Origin: Gloeopeniophorella convolvens
Lineage: Eukaryota > Basidiomycota > Agaricomycetes > Russulales
NCBI GenBank assembly: GCA_022496205.1
Contig: WTXD01000003.1
Coordinates: 1,116,001 to 1,180,000 of the forward strand
Length of the DNA stretch: 64,000 nucleotides
Reading direction: 5' to 3'
In this document: positions 1-11,894 of the stretch, piece after piece
Numbering within the stretch: the stretch's first letter is position 1
How the letters are laid out: each line of letters opens with the position of its first letter
Program-made: the position numbers and the translations under genes
The notes under the pieces: model-generated
Databases searched by the model: none
Seen by the model: only the letters and a program-made list of their open reading frames with translations
Told to the model about the DNA's origin: nothing

Positions 1-660
1 ACCGAGTCATGCGCGCAGAAGAAATGACGTTGAGTTGAGGCTCATGAACAAGTATGGAAGTAGCTCACTGGTTTTGCTGTCGGTAGTCCGGACGAGGCAA
101 GTCCTAGAACCTAGATTGCAGAAAGATTTAGACCCACGCTACTTGCAGGATGCTCTAATTTCGACGTGTGATGAGCAAGAAGACCGCGGCAGATGACTCA
201 TGAGGGCAATTTGATGATCCTCACATGTGCAGGTGCACACTGTCATACAGCGCTCCCCAAACAAATTGCAAGGTGCGCTGAAGGCGTAGTGGAACGCGTT
301 GGATGGAGCTCGGCGCGACGTTCGGAGTCAGTCGGAGTCCCGCGTCCCGGACTAGCGGCGCCAGAAGGCGCCAGAGCCGGCCGCCTGCGTGAACTCCGGG
401 CCGCCGAGTGGCCGGCCACGGCGAGGCGGGCCGAGTGTGGCTCGCGGGTGCCTGATCGGACGCGCCAACATCGCGCTCGCGTCAGTCGCTTCAATCAGAC
501 GCGTCCTCACTTGGCCCGTTCCACCAAGAGGCACTCCGAGACGCGCAGCTCCAGACGCTTGCCAGCACAGCACCGCGCAGCACCCGGCGCTCACCATGAC
601 CGTGCGCCATCGTCCTCTTCGATGTCCGTCGTGCAATTGAGGCCGTGCCAAGGACCTTAC
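1..660. other. No recognisable gene
   Basis: Open frames of up to 165 codons exist on both strands here, but they overlap each other, resemble no family I know, and show no splice-linked continuation. I see no RNA gene or repeat. Confidence 0.4.
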
Positions 661-670
661 TTTCTGCTAC

Positions 671-1334
671 TTGCACATGACCGACAATGACCTCAAGGTA
701 CTCGACACGGTTGGAACCCCCGAATACCTCAAGGGGGACTTATCTGATAGTGGTACGACTTTGCTCGCCGACGCCGTAGGGCGCCCTGCTGAGACATCCA
801 TTTCCTGCAGAAATGGACATTCCGGCCCATATGATCCCACCAAACCCGGACGACTCCGACAGTGGGTGCATTCTACCTCCGTTGAGTCTGGCCGCTGAGG
901 CGATGTCCTACAGTCCTGCCGTCTCACGTTCATCCATCGTATCCTTATGGAAATCCAACTAACATCAAGCACCCTGCCGCTCGCCCTCGTGTACCTTACG
1001 ATCCCACCTCCCGGGCCCTGTTCGAGGACATGGGTTACGCTGGAGGGGGGTTAACGGGACGCTGAGGTGGAAAGATCTGGCGCTTGACATCCTACTGCCG
1101 GTCGACAAGGAGAAAGAGGAAGCAGAAAAGGCCGCCCACGCCCGAAAGATGGCCAGCGGCGCCGCCGCAAACCATTACCAGCCAGCGCCGCAACAACCTG
1201 AGACCGCGGCGGATGAGGAAGAGGCCGATGACGAAAACGAAAATGACGAAAACGACGATGACGACGATGATGACGAGGACGAGATGCCGGACGAGCGAGA
1301 GGGTGAGACCAGTTTCGAGGACGAAGACGAATAG
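671..1334 (+). CDS. Acidic-tailed protein, C-terminal part, possibly frameshifted
   Basis: I do not recognise the family. The last exon is clear: a frame ends at 1334 with a helical Glu/Lys-rich stretch (LPVDKEKEEAEKAAHARK), a Pro/Gln patch and then about 45 residues of almost pure Asp/Glu with Asn. Such tails are usual in nuclear chaperone-like or chromatin-associated proteins, which is inference only. Upstream, near 920-1045, another frame reads naturally (around PYDPTSRALFEDMGY). It would join the acidic frame directly if the run of six G at about 1044-1049 had one more G. A possible first exon starts at the ATG at 674. The gene faces RRP4, with stop codons only 61 bp apart. Exon boundaries before 920 are guesses. 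Confidence 0.35.
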
Positions 1335-1395
1335 CAGCGCTATTTGTTAATGTTACAATTATCCGACACGCACTGTACCAGACTGTATACCCTCT

Positions 1396-2709
1396 CTACC
1401 ACTGCTCTACGGTATCTTGTTTGATGGCCACCGCAGCAACGAGGGCGTCGGCGGTGTCCTCCAAAAGCAGATCCTTGACGTCCACGTCTTGCTCAACAGC
1501 CCATTCGTAGGCCTCGAGCAGCGCCGTATCTGTTATTGGGATTGAGCGAGACGCCAGCACACGAATGATGTTCGAGACACGGGCGATGGCTGTCCGCGTC
1601 GCATCATCAATGTCCTGTCGGGGCGTTAGAACGTCGACTCAGGCCACCGACCGCAGTGGGAACGCACATCATTCTTATTCGAGTACACGGCCTCCGCATC
1701 GAAACCTTCTTCGCCTTCCTGTTCGTTATCTTGGACATGTTTACTTGCCCAGATGTACCCGTTGAGGCCGAGAATCAGGTCGACGCCCGACGGTAGCGAG
1801 CAGAAATGAGACTTGAGTCTCCGGATGAGGATGGGAGGCACAGAGACGAGCTGCCCGTTTCTGAGCTGGGTGACGTCAAAACGTCGTCAAGAAGCAGCGG
1901 TCGTGTTTCAGACTTTTGAAACCGCACCTTGCCATACTTGAGCGATCGAGTATGGAGGGACATGGCACCGTCAGCGAAGAATGCTTGGACCTCCGCCACG
2001 AGCAGATCGCCCTCTTCGAAAAAATTTCGCATCTGGAGCTCATCGCTCTCTAACTTGCGACGCTTAAAAAGTCACGGATTGGGAAGTTGAGGACTGGCGC
2101 GGCAAAGCTGGATCATACGCGCGGCCACCTACCTGGACACCCCCAGGGAGATTAACCGATGAGAGCATGAGGACGGCGTCCTGCCGCGCGTTTGCATCGA
2201 CCTTCCACCTCCGCGGTTGTACCTGCACATCCCCGCTCCGTTATGCTTCGCTGCACGTAAGACGGAAAGAGGGAGATCCGCACCTCCGTGATCCGACCGA
2301 TCACCAGATCCCCGACCTCTGGGTTGTATCTGCATGGATAAATCTCGGGGGGACGCTTCAGAGGCCGTGCGTGCGCGTGCGACGTACCTCGTCCGCAATG
2401 CGCGCACGGTGACAAGCTTGTTGACCCTCTCTATCACGCCTGCGACAGACGCCACGACTTCTTCGCTATCTACGTAGGTGCCATGGCCCCTTGACGCCGT
2501 CAGGCTAAGTGGAGCTACCCGATGCAGAGCTCGTACCTCATGAAGGCCCTTGCGGACGTGATGCTCTCGCCAGGGGTCGTGATTTTAGGCCCGCCGACCT
2601 CAAAGTCGTCGTCATCGTTCATGTAGACGTCCTCATCGACGTCCGGATGGTGTCTTGTGGCATTGCGGGCTGCAGACGCGAGGCCGGGAGGGGAAGAGAA
2701 CGAGATCAT
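1396..2709 (-). CDS. RRP4: Exosome complex cap subunit RRP4
   Basis: Rrp4 is one of three RNA-binding cap proteins of the RNA exosome, which processes and degrades RNA 3'-5' in nucleus and cytoplasm. The spliced product starts at 2709 with an acidic N-terminal segment ending in [10 protein letters not shown], a family signature. Next come [26 protein letters not shown] residues and the S1 domain ([16 protein letters not shown], then [20 protein letters not shown]). The segment [19 protein letters not shown] follows, then the KH-type C-terminal part ([27 protein letters not shown]). The last exon ([20 protein letters not shown]) ends at 1396. At least five short introns are needed, all with GT-AG ends, and no frame break is seen. 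Length and domain order fit the family. Confidence 0.9.
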
Positions 2710-3746
2710 GAGCTTGTTGGCGGGCGTGATACCGATTGTACGCGGTCAGAAGCGTGGGCGAATAATCAGGACCGCACAAACTCAAGAATCCAGAAACGCG
2801 GGATTCTAAGAGCGTCCCATGTGAGTCAAAATGGCAGCCCAGCGGCGCTTCGAAGTAACTTTAAACCCACGAGAAAGTCGCAAGCGGGCGCGTGCGCGTC
2901 CGATGCAGAAGACGGCGTGCAGCTATTTCGAAGCACTCGCAAGTGAGAGCAACGCGCGCGTCGGTTATAATGTGATTACGCAACCCGGCTCCGGTGTGAA
3001 CGAGAAAACTAGGCTCGCGCAACTGGCGAGAGTAAATGTGCTTTATTTGCAAATCGGCCGCCTAGATGGTTGTCTGCAATACAGCCCGACCATCGCCGCT
3101 TCTTGACACTCTTGAAAGGTTCTTCCGGTGATTCTCACATGCGCTCGTAGCTGGAGCACTCACACATGTCATCCAACGACCACCGTGTCATTTGTTTAGA
3201 TCTCCAGCACCGCCTCAGGTCGCCGCACCCGACAACCAGCATCAAGGGTGTTTGTCGGCCTTTGTTTATCCTCACCGCGCCAGCGGCTCATCCCATCTAA
3301 TGATTACGACCCTCCGCTGAGTACCCTATCAAATGCGGATGGCTATTGCCATCCCGCTGGCTCCCCCAAGCCGAGCCGCAGGAAAGCTTTCGTTTCATGT
3401 AGATCCACAGGCGTCCGAAGAGTTCGAAGAAACGTACGACTGGATGCTGGCCATGAACTTCCCGCCCGGTCCATCATCAGTCGCGGCTCTGCGATGACCG
3501 GGAATGAATAGAATTACAGATTAAGTCTAGACCGGCCCTCTAAAGTAGGCACAATAATAGAAATACTTAACGTGTCAAAGCTACGGACAGAAAGCAAGTG
3601 CAGAGCAATGAGCGGATAAGATCACCGGGTGGCGACTCGTGGGGGGCGCATCACAAGGGCTGGCTACAAAGGATAAAGTGTCAGTCAACTGCTGCTTTGA
3701 AACCACACCAAGCGCGCGCGCGATCTTACGTGAATAGATGAGCGTA
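2710..3746. other. Intergenic stretch with one possible short exon
   Basis: Between the divergent start of RRP4 and the stop of the MYND-finger gene nothing is firmly coding. The only suggestive piece is a plus-strand frame at 3333-3497 whose end (FEETYDWMLAMNFPPGPSSV) reads like real protein. It could be the last exon of a small gene starting near 3180. I do not recognise it. Confidence 0.25.
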
Positions 3747-4479
3747 TCACTTGTAGGCAAGGAAATACGCAGACAGAGCAGGGAGGTCATTGGAGCCTGC
3801 ATCGGAGTACCCTTGCCTCCGCGATCCGTTGTACTTGAGCACGATCACGGGGCCGCACCACGGTTTTGCTGCTGCGCCGGACGTGATGCGGGAGATGGCT
3901 TGATTTATTGGGGCGTTGGCGGCCACGGCGCTAGGAGAGTACCATAGGTGCAGTGGGAACCGCAGCGGCTCACCATTCAAGCCCTGCGTCAGCACGACGC
4001 TGTTGGCTTGACCCCCGGGAAAATGTTCCTGGACCAGCGGAATCGGGCAGGTGCCCTGCGCAGCCGTGCGAGGAGGGTCACAATTTACCGTGATGATCCG
4101 GGGACGATCTGGGGACCGGGCTTGAGTGGGTACAGGCGCTGAGAAAGAGGACCGGACGCACCTTCCTGGGGGGCAAACAGTATCGCAGACACGACGATCA
4201 TTTGGGGCTGCACAGGCGGCGGCGTGGCAATCACATTAGAATGCTGCGCGGACGCGGCGGGCATGCACTCCCGGCGGTGGCGGGGCCAGTCCTGATAGAC
4301 AAAGCAGGTCAGGGTTGGGTGGCACACGTACGCGGCCGTGCCACGCGTCAGTGGTGACGCACACTTTGAAGGTGCTCAGGCGTGCAGTACCACGCGCTCT
4401 GGCACCGACTGCACCACATGTGCGTGGACTTGTAGCAGACGATGCACGGGTGGTTGATCAGCGAGGCGGAGGAGTTCAT
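3747..4479 (-). CDS. MYND zinc-finger protein
   Basis: Start at 4479 (MNSSASLINHP), then a MYND finger assembled across one intron: CIVC, then MCSRC, then YCTPEH, then DWPRHRREC. This gives the Cys/His pattern of the fold, which usually binds proline-rich partner peptides. A second intron of 53 bp joins VVSAILFAPQE to DRPRIITVNC. The rest is a globular domain with TQGLNGEPLRFPLHLWY, a conserved GPVIVLKYNGSRRQGY block and a C-terminal NDLPALSAYFLAYK. This is a common lineage-expanded protein of mushroom-forming fungi with no established function. It has no SET domain, so I do not call it a methyltransferase. The length of about 200 residues fits. It is transcribed away from Y14. Confidence 0.75.
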
Positions 4480-5339
4480 GGTCGACACTGTGTAGAACGG
4501 GACAGTGGGCTAAACCTTTTTGGAGAGAGAGACGGGACGATGGTAGGGCTCGAGGGTGGAAGAGGAGGAGCCTTTTAAGTCATTTCTGGATGAGCGGAGA
4601 TATCAATATCGTGCTGGACCGAAGTGAGATCTTCATCTCGTGTGTCATTGACTACACGCGGACCGACGAAAGCCAGTGGTGCGGGCGGTGATATTGGACG
4701 AGACAACGTCAGAGAGCAGATTTACGAAAAGAGCGTCTCTTGATGGAGACTTGGACAGGTCCCAAAGGGATCGAGATTGAGACCCCCGGAAAGGGACGGC
4801 GGTAATGGACAGCCTCACGGGGGACGCCAGCCGGGAGTAAATTGGAGAATCCCTGGGGCTGGCTAGAGTGCAAGGATGGGCATGTGCTGCCGAGGGCATG
4901 CCGCTTTTGAAAGGCCTAACCGGAGAAACGGTCGAGGAGAGTGGGAGGGCACAAAGAATGGCAATTGAGCACATGGGGGAGGTATATATTACGGAATGAC
5001 GGTAACGGAGGGACGAGCGAGGGCGGAGCGTAGTCAGACGCGATGCTATTGGGTGCGCAGTTCATTCCAAGGCAACCAACGGGGAGCAACACGCGCTGCC
5101 GTGGGCGACGCTATCGACGGTGATCACCTGCGGGTGGCGCGGCGGGTCATCCGCGATGCCACACGACGACGCGCGTGGCCACGCCCAAACCCGGCTCGGA
5201 CACCGACGCGGCGGGCGGGCGGCCTCCGGCCCTCGCTTTCCCAGGCTGCCTCAGACGCGTCTTGCCCATCGTCTCGCTCCTTCTCCACCACCTTGATCGT
5301 CTCAGCCTCTCCGCTACTCCGCTCCATCCATCACCTACC
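4480..5339. promoter_or_regulatory. Divergent intergenic region MYND / Y14
   Basis: 860 bp between two divergently transcribed genes. It should hold both promoters. No clear TATA box or repeat was found. A 110-codon minus-strand frame (4645-4974) lacks any family resemblance and is not called. Confidence 0.4.
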
Positions 5340-6089
5340 ATGTCCGACGACGAAATGAACATCGATGATGGTCTGTGTTCCCTCGGCTTGCCCGTAATCG
5401 CCCAACTCACCACCCCTCCAAGTCGCCAATGCCGGTGGTCCCATCCGGAAGCGAGGCCGTGGCTTCCAGAGCACAGCGGGTTTGTCCCTCCCTTGTCGCC
5501 TCCTTACGACCCGATCCTGATGCAAAGATCCCCCCCTGTAGGTGGCAACGAAGGCGGCGTCGCCTCAGAGCAAACTTATGACCGAGTTGAATCCGCACAA
5601 GCGCGAGACGTGGATACCCGAGCGGCTCGCTGTAGGCCCTTTCTTGAAACGGCGCGTCCGTTCCTGGTTCTGACGCTCCTTCGCACGTCAGCCGTCGAAG
5701 GCTGGATAGTACTGGTTACCAATGTACACGAGGAGGCGACAGAAGAGGATGTCACAGAGAAGTTCGCTGAGTATGGCGAGATCAAAAATCTTCATCTCAA
5801 TCTCGATCGGAGGACAGGTTATGTGAAGGTGCGCGTGGCTCGACATTTGCCGGTCCCGGTCAATTGTGTCCAACTGACTTTTTTTCATCTGTCACAGGGG
5901 TACGCTTTGGTAGAGTACGAGACCATGGCGGATGCACAGGCGGCCATCGACGGCGCAGCGGGGACCACGCTGTTGGAACAGACGCTGTCGTGTGACTTTG
6001 CTTTCGTGCGGCCGCCCCCATCGGGACCCAAGAAGGGTAGAGGACGAGAGGGTCGTGGCCGCAGCGCCAGTCCAAGGCGGAGGGACTGA
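5340..6089 (+). CDS. Y14: Exon-junction complex RNA-binding protein Y14 (RBM8A)
   Basis: Y14 pairs with Mago to lock eIF4A3 on spliced mRNA and marks exon junctions. The ATG at 5340 opens MSDDEMNID, the family's usual acidic start. Four introns separate it from the [12 protein letters not shown] basic segment, a YDRVESA segment and a single RRM. The RRM starts [16 protein letters not shown] and carries [20 protein letters not shown]. After the last intron it continues GYALVEYE, the RNP1 strand, which in Y14 is used for Mago binding rather than RNA. The C-terminus is Gly/Arg/Ser rich ([15 protein letters not shown]), matching the phosphorylatable RS tail of the family. About 175 residues, normal for Y14. 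All splice joins keep frame. Confidence 0.93.
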   Translation: MSDDEMNIDDGLCSLGLPVIAQLTTPPSRQCRWSHPEARPWLPEHSGFVPPLSPPYDPILMQRSPPVGGNEGGVASEQTYDRVESAQARDVDTRAARCRPFLETARPFLVLTLLRTSAVEGWIVLVTNVHEEATEEDVTEKFAEYGEIKNLHLNLDRRTGYVKVRVARHLPVPVNCVQLTFFHLSQGYALVEYETMADAQAAIDGAAGTTLLEQTLSCDFAFVRPPPSGPKKGRGREGRGRSASPRRRD

Positions 6090-6456
6090 ACGTCCGACGA
6101 GATGTATTCGTTTTGCTTGCTGCTTTTTTTTTTCTTCATTTCGCAGACAATGCCAATTGTAGTGCTACAAAATTCTTTCTGGCTACTCCGTGCGGTCCGA
6201 ACGCAGTCATAATAAGCCATCTGGCACTACGACTGTATAGCTGAAATCATTGAGAGCTTGGACACGTTCAACACGCCGGGTCGGCCTTGCTCGACGCGTC
6301 TCTGTTGATTGTGGTCGCGGGTCACACTGGGTCACATGAGTGCGAGTGGCGGGGTTTGAATGTCGTGTTGCTCGCAGTCGCGCGGCCGCGTGCTTTCACA
6401 CATTCACCTTCATGTGTTACACTCGCGCTCCACCACGTCTTGTCCACTTACATTGC
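6090..6456. promoter_or_regulatory. Y14 - HP1 intergenic region
   Basis: 367 bp downstream of Y14 and upstream of the HP1-like gene. A T-rich run at about 6124-6138 may be part of the Y14 3' end. No other element seen. Confidence 0.3.
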
Positions 6457-7517
6457 ATGGCACCTGCTGCCCGTGACAGTGACTCAGACATGGGAAGAAC
6501 TAGGTCGTCCCCTAGGAAATCCGGTGAACAATCCCCCGAGATCCTCGAAGAGAGCGATCAGCCGGGCCCAGAGGACAGCGGGGGTGAGGAGGAGACCTAT
6601 GAGATTGAGGCAATTCTTGACGCAAAAAGGGGAGCAACTGGTTCGGTAAGTGGTTATATGGCTTCTCTCCCAGGAAAGACGCGTCATGTTGGCCTACATC
6701 TAGACCAGGATTGGCTACCTCGTGAAATGGAAGAACTATGGGGAGGATGAGAATAGTTGGGTCGATGAGGAGGACGCCGCGTGAGTAGCGCGTCATTTCT
6801 ATCTATCAAGCTCACCTCTTTCATTTCCGTAATAGCGGAGCGAAAGAGCTCATCGCAGAGTTCTGGGCACGCCGAGGGGGGAGGAAGGGCGAGAAGGGTG
6901 GACGCAAATCCGAAACTAAGCCCAAGGCTACTCCCCGTCGTTCTATCGCCGCTTCTCCTGACTCGACACCGGAACCTTCTTCGACCGCTACTAAGAAGCG
7001 CGGCAGAGGCAGGCCGAAAACCAAGGTAGAAACCGAGTCAGAAATCGAAGAGGAAGAAGAGCCCAGGACAAGGAAGAAAGGCAGGAAGAGCAACGGCTCC
7101 AGGCGGAAGCCTTCTCCCTCCCCTGAGCCGTCCGAGGAGGAGCCGGAGTCCGAGTTTGTCGAGCCTAGCACGATTAAGAAGTGGGGCAACCTTCCCAGTT
7201 GGGAGCGACATATCCAGGTGATTGATACCATCGAGCGGTCGACGGACGGCGAGCTATATGTCTACTTCAAGCTGTGCGTTACCCACCCTCTTACATCTTC
7301 AGTGTCTGACAGCCTGGGCAACCACCCACAGGAAAGGAGAGAAGGTGCCATGCAAGGAGCAGTCGAAAGTCTGCGCGGAAAAGTTCCCACAAGAGGTGAG
7401 CGCTTTGATCATCAGGAGCCCCGTCCCCGCCCTGAGCATGTGTTGCAGCTCATCAAGTTCTACGAGTCCAACCTCAAGTGGAAGACGGTGGATGAGACGT
7501 CCGACGACGCAGAATGA
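6457..7517 (+). CDS. HP1: Heterochromatin protein HP1/Swi6-like (chromo + chromoshadow)
   Basis: HP1 proteins read methylated H3K9 and dimerise to build silent chromatin. The start is at 6457 or 6490 (MGRTRSSPRKSG). An acidic segment leads into the chromodomain EEETYEIEAILDAKRG. After a 63-bp intron this continues GYLVKWKNYGEDENSWVDEE, and after another intron ELIAEFWARR. The aromatic cage residues (Tyr of YEIE, Trp of VKWKNYG, Trp of NSWV) are present. A long basic hinge with AT-hook-like KKRGRGRPKTK follows. The chromoshadow domain begins WGNLPSWERHIQVIDTIE, crosses two introns (GEKVPCKEQSKVCAEKFPQE) and ends HVLQLIKFYESNLKW. Length about 280 residues, as expected. Its target H3 is encoded twice further along the window. 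Confidence 0.92.
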
Positions 7518-8928
7518 GGTTCCTCATGGTGGACTGCGTGATACACTATGGGCTATCCTTCCTATCGGTTCTTTCTTTCCCACTTTGTAAATGCTGCTCA
7601 TATTCTCGCCATCTGTATCGCGCGCTCCAGGCTTTTCCGGTCAACCCTGCCTGCCATAATACTACCCTTTCTCTCAGGTCCCTGAGTGGTGCATCACATG
7701 GCTGCCGAGCTGTACAGCCTTTTGAAGATACAACCCCTTCCAAAAGATTCGCCGCAGTAACTAGGCGGAGCGCCGCGTTGCGCTCCCCGTTGTGGGCTCC
7801 TCGCCGTGCCTTGCCAACCTGCGACGAGCGCGCGCGTACTCGTAGCGCGCCCCGCATGATCGCATCGTCAAGGACCGACCCAATGCACGGGCTGCAATGA
7901 CACGCCTTCCCGATGCATACAGGACCGGTCATCAGCCTTCAAGTAGCTCCCGAACTTACGGAAGGCGGGGACGTGCCCGATGGAGTCTCGATCTTCTCGG
8001 TCGGGCGATCTGGCGCGAGGCGCAATTGAGACCCAGCGCGGGACCGGGGGGCCCTGTTTCAGCTTCACCGGGCAGGCCTAAGTTACATACGTCGCATGAC
8101 GGTGTAGGCAGGCATAAGCAGTACGACAAGTCTACAAGCTTATTTCGGGATGACCCGGAGTTACTGGAGGGGTTCGCAGGGGTTCGCTGGTTCTTGCCTG
8201 TTCTTGTGGCACGTCGAATCACTGCGTCATCTCCGGTTACACATCTTCGCCCCTCTTCTCGGAAGTGCATCTCGCCCGCCTGGCGCCTAATTGTATATCT
8301 ACGCGACGCCACTCCCAAATGGTCGTGCTACTTTCCAGTGCTGCTTTCACACAGGCGCAAGGCGGAGATGTGCTCTGAAAGCCTAAGTCCCAGAAGGTGA
8401 TGTGCACCGCGTGCAATTTAACTTCTCATCTTGCACTGCTTCAATGCGCGCAGGGCACACGCAGGCAAAGTGACGGAAGCAAATTCCCGACACCTCGCCC
8501 CGCGAGACAGTGGCGGCGAGTGGACATGACACATAGTTACATCGTCGTCGGACAGCTGAATAGATCGTTACCCACCGGAGTGGCCCTCGGTAATTTTTTT
8601 TCTTTGGCGAAGTCGGCAGGGGTCTCAGGTTTCCACGTTTCGGGGGGGTTCGTGTGACCGGTGGAAGGGAAGGAGGTGGTCATGGATCTCCACGCGCGAC
8701 ACTTGAGAAAACTATCCCTACAGCGGAATCGAGCACTAACCATAAATCTACCGTGGCATACATTCGAAATGGAACAAGGTTGCGCGCGCATAACTAAATT
8801 AGGAACGGGCGGCGCGCCCCCGCTCAGCGGAGCAGTGGCGCATAATGCGAGTCGGACGGGGGGCGTAGAGTCAACCAGTGTCGAGAGTTAAATGGAAATT
8901 GCGCGTCTAATAAATCACCGGTCGCCCT
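7518..8928. other. 1.4-kb gap without recognisable gene
   Basis: Several frames of 80-165 codons occur on both strands, but none has a family motif or plausible splice partners. It lies between the 3' ends of the HP1-like gene and the membrane protein that follows, so a convergent 3' region is expected. No repeat or RNA gene seen. Confidence 0.4.
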
Positions 8929-11633
8929 TCATAGTTCGACGTGCGATGGCAGCACCACAGGTGCGCTAGCCGTCGACGTCGCCAAGCCCGAGCTCGCCTC
9001 CGCCTTGACTTCGCCAGCGACGCCGCTCGCGACTTCTTGCGCGTGCTCCTCTCCTACGAGCGCCTCTGCGCGCGCAAATGCCTCCTCCACTTCTCTTTTG
9101 CCTCGTCCGATCACGGGTAATTCCTGTTCCGACGCAGGCGCAGCGGGATGGGGTTCGTCTGCTATAGGGAGGATGGAGACCTCGGGAGCTTCGGCATCCT
9201 GTTCGCCCTCATTGTCCGCGGGGTCCCCTGGCGCGCCGAACGCCTTGAAACCATTGCGTTTGATGCGGCGGAATCGAGTCTCAAATCCGGCTATCACGTC
9301 CTGCACCTCGGCTTCAAGCTCACTAATGGCGGTGGAGACAGGGTCGATGGGCGGCGAAGGGTGAGTGCCATTCTGAATGGAATTCGCCAGGTCCGTGAAG
9401 TTGCTCGACTCTGAAACGAGGTACGCGGGTGAGCTGCGCATGCACATGCAAAGGCACACGAGAACTCACTCCTAGCCAAGTCGTGGTAGCGTTCCCAGTC
9501 ATGATATGTCACGTCGGCGAGCCAGATATAGTCATATCCCAAGTCGGCTTGCGCCTTGTCGGAAATTGCCAGCACTTCTGCTGACACCAACTGAACCTGT
9601 TGTGAATCGCACTTAACTTTCCCGTCAAGCGAGAGAAAATTTTTGTGGCTTACCTCTTCTACTTCTTTCTCCAGGTGCGCCTTATACCACCCGTTGACAA
9701 CATCCTCGGTACCGCGGAGACGAGCCACGAATTTCTCATCGATCTTTGCGAGAACCTTTGTCCACAAAGCATTCTTCTCGTCCGCGGTCCTTGGCTCCTT
9801 CTTCAAATTGGCAAGGTAGGCCTCCGCACCCTTCAAAAACTTCTCTGCTTCCTCAACCAATTGATCGATCGTGGATTGAACTTCGGCATTTTCCTCGAGC
9901 TCCTGCACCGCGGCCTTCCGCATCGCGACAAGAGCCTTGCGGAGCGATTTCTTCTTCTCTTTGATAGCCATATCCAATTTCTCCTCCCACTTCGTGTGAC
10001 GATCAGTGATGTCCTTACGCTTCGCGGCTGTTTTCGCGAGCTCCTGGAGCCGACGCTCCTCTAGCTCCTCCTCGGTGGGCGGCGGCGTTTCAACCGGGGA
10101 TTCTTCAACCGGTACTGGGACTGGTGGTTCGTCGTCAAGGCCGAGATCTGCGTAGAATGCTTCCAAGTCGATGTCATCGGCGGCAGATGGAGAAGGCGTG
10201 ATATTAGCCGAGGGTATGGGCTCCACTGAAGAGGCAGATGATGCTGGAGATGACTGGGGGGAGCTCGTGGACTCCGTAGACGTAGAAGTAGATGAGGAAG
10301 AAGTCGTTGACGCAACTTGAGACGAGGATACATCCTCAACGCTAGTGCTGCTCGATACTTCAAGCGTGGGGGTAGAGACAGATGTCTGCGCGACAGAGGA
10401 AAGGAGGATCGAAGAGCTGGCGGCAGCCCGGGTAGAGGAGGTTACAGGTTTCACCTCGCTCTGTGTGACCGACGATTGTTGGACTGCAGTGGAAAAGGTT
10501 GGCCCCGGTACTGGGGAGGTAGAGTGCACCGGAGACGGTGGCCCTGTGACGGTTGTCCCATCGCCGCGGCTCAGTTCCTTGACACGTTCCCAGATCCTCG
10601 CCACATGGGGGTCAACGAATTGACGCCGCTGAGCGCGCAGGAAAATCAGAAGCTTCCTCAGAGCCTGCTTGACCTGTTTGATGATGGGGCGCAGGTAGGG
10701 CCGAGCAGTTTGGTAGCCGGAGTACGTCTTGTCAGCAGCCAGAAGAATGTATGGCTGCGCGGTGCGCTGGTAACGGTTGACGCTGCTGACGACGAAATGA
10801 ACATGTGGTCCCAGAGTAGACTCGTACTTCTCCGCAACAGCGGTCCGGTAAGGTTGAACAGCAGCATTGACGCGGTCCAGCTGGGGAATGACGTATTTGT
10901 GGAACTGGGGAACAACGTACTTGCGATATTGCGGAACGATAACCTTGTTCCACTGCGGGACTACACGGTGGTCCCATTCATATTGCGTACGAAGGACGAC
11001 GGGTGTCGCGATAGCGACAGCCTGCTCAGCGTACGGCCTCGCGCGGTCGACATATGGAGAGATGGAAGGGTGAGAGAAGGCCTTATAGACAGCGGGGAAC
11101 AAATATGGTTCCAGGATTAATCGACGGTACTCCGATAGGCCTCGACAGACGGGGGACTTGAGTTCGGCATCGTGAGGGCAGACAGACACAGAATAGATAG
11201 TGAAAGATAGCAGGAGATAGCGCATCAAAACATCGGCAAGAGCTGCAAAGCCATCCTTTCGCTTCTGCACGGTTCACAATGTTACAACCAAGCAAGAAGT
11301 AAGTATACACGACATACCTTGCCCCCTTTCTTAAATTTTCCTTTTCCTTTGTTCTTCTTCGAACGATTTTCGTCCTACAGGAAGTGGCCTTTTCGTCAGC
11401 CTCCGGCACAGGTTCACTTTCAAGAAAGTACTCACCGCATCACGGGAACTCTCGTTCCGTGTCTCAGTATGCAGATCTCCCCGGGTCTTCCCATTAGCAA
11501 GGGGGCTGGATTGGTCTGGTACATTCGGGATGTGGCCTGAAGCCTTCGACTTTGAAGAAGAAGCTGGAGGAATGGCTTGTGAGGAGTTGGTCCGAGAAGC
11601 GGGGGCTGCAGGGGCTCGGCGAGTTACAACCAT
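8929..11633 (-). CDS. Conserved membrane protein with octapeptide repeats and acidic coiled coil
   Basis: I do not recognise a named family. The ATG at 11633 opens a Ser/Ala-rich basic head. Two short introns lead to a Lys-rich segment (SKKNKGKGKFKKGGKKRKDG) and one hydrophobic segment (VLMRYLLLSFTIYSVSV) that could be a membrane anchor. Then come Pro/Tyr-rich amphipathic stretches containing four tandem octapeptides of the form (V/I)VPQ(W/Y/F)xKx (DNA about 10872-10967). A long Ser/Thr linker follows, then a charged coiled coil (EEELEERRLQELAKTAAKRK), a further helical domain split by a 54-bp intron, and an acidic C-terminus ending SHVEL at 8929. About 800 residues, with all joins in frame. 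The amphipathic repeats recall lipid-surface-binding proteins, but that is inference. Shares a 261-bp promoter region with the next gene. Confidence 0.7.
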
Positions 11634-11894
11634 CGAGGTAGCTTAGATAGCAGACAGGATGTAAGGATCTGGGGTTTATAGTGGCCAATAGTTTAAAGTT
11701 GTGGCAAGGTGGAAGTGATGCACATGAGGGAGGGAGGCAAGAGGTCGGACGGTGCAGGAACCCGTGACGGTCACCGCGACGACCGTCGAGCCACTGACGT
11801 GGAACGTGGAACCGTGTTACGTAATGAGAGTATAGGTTCCCACACTTTCCCATAAGCGCTCTCTCCCTTCACTACCGCCTTCTGGACCGCCTGT

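Noticed and set aside
4141..4163. Apparent 23-nt intron in the MYND gene
   Set aside because: A later AG gives a normal 53-bp intron and restores the conserved DRPRIITVNC sequence, so no miniature intron is needed.
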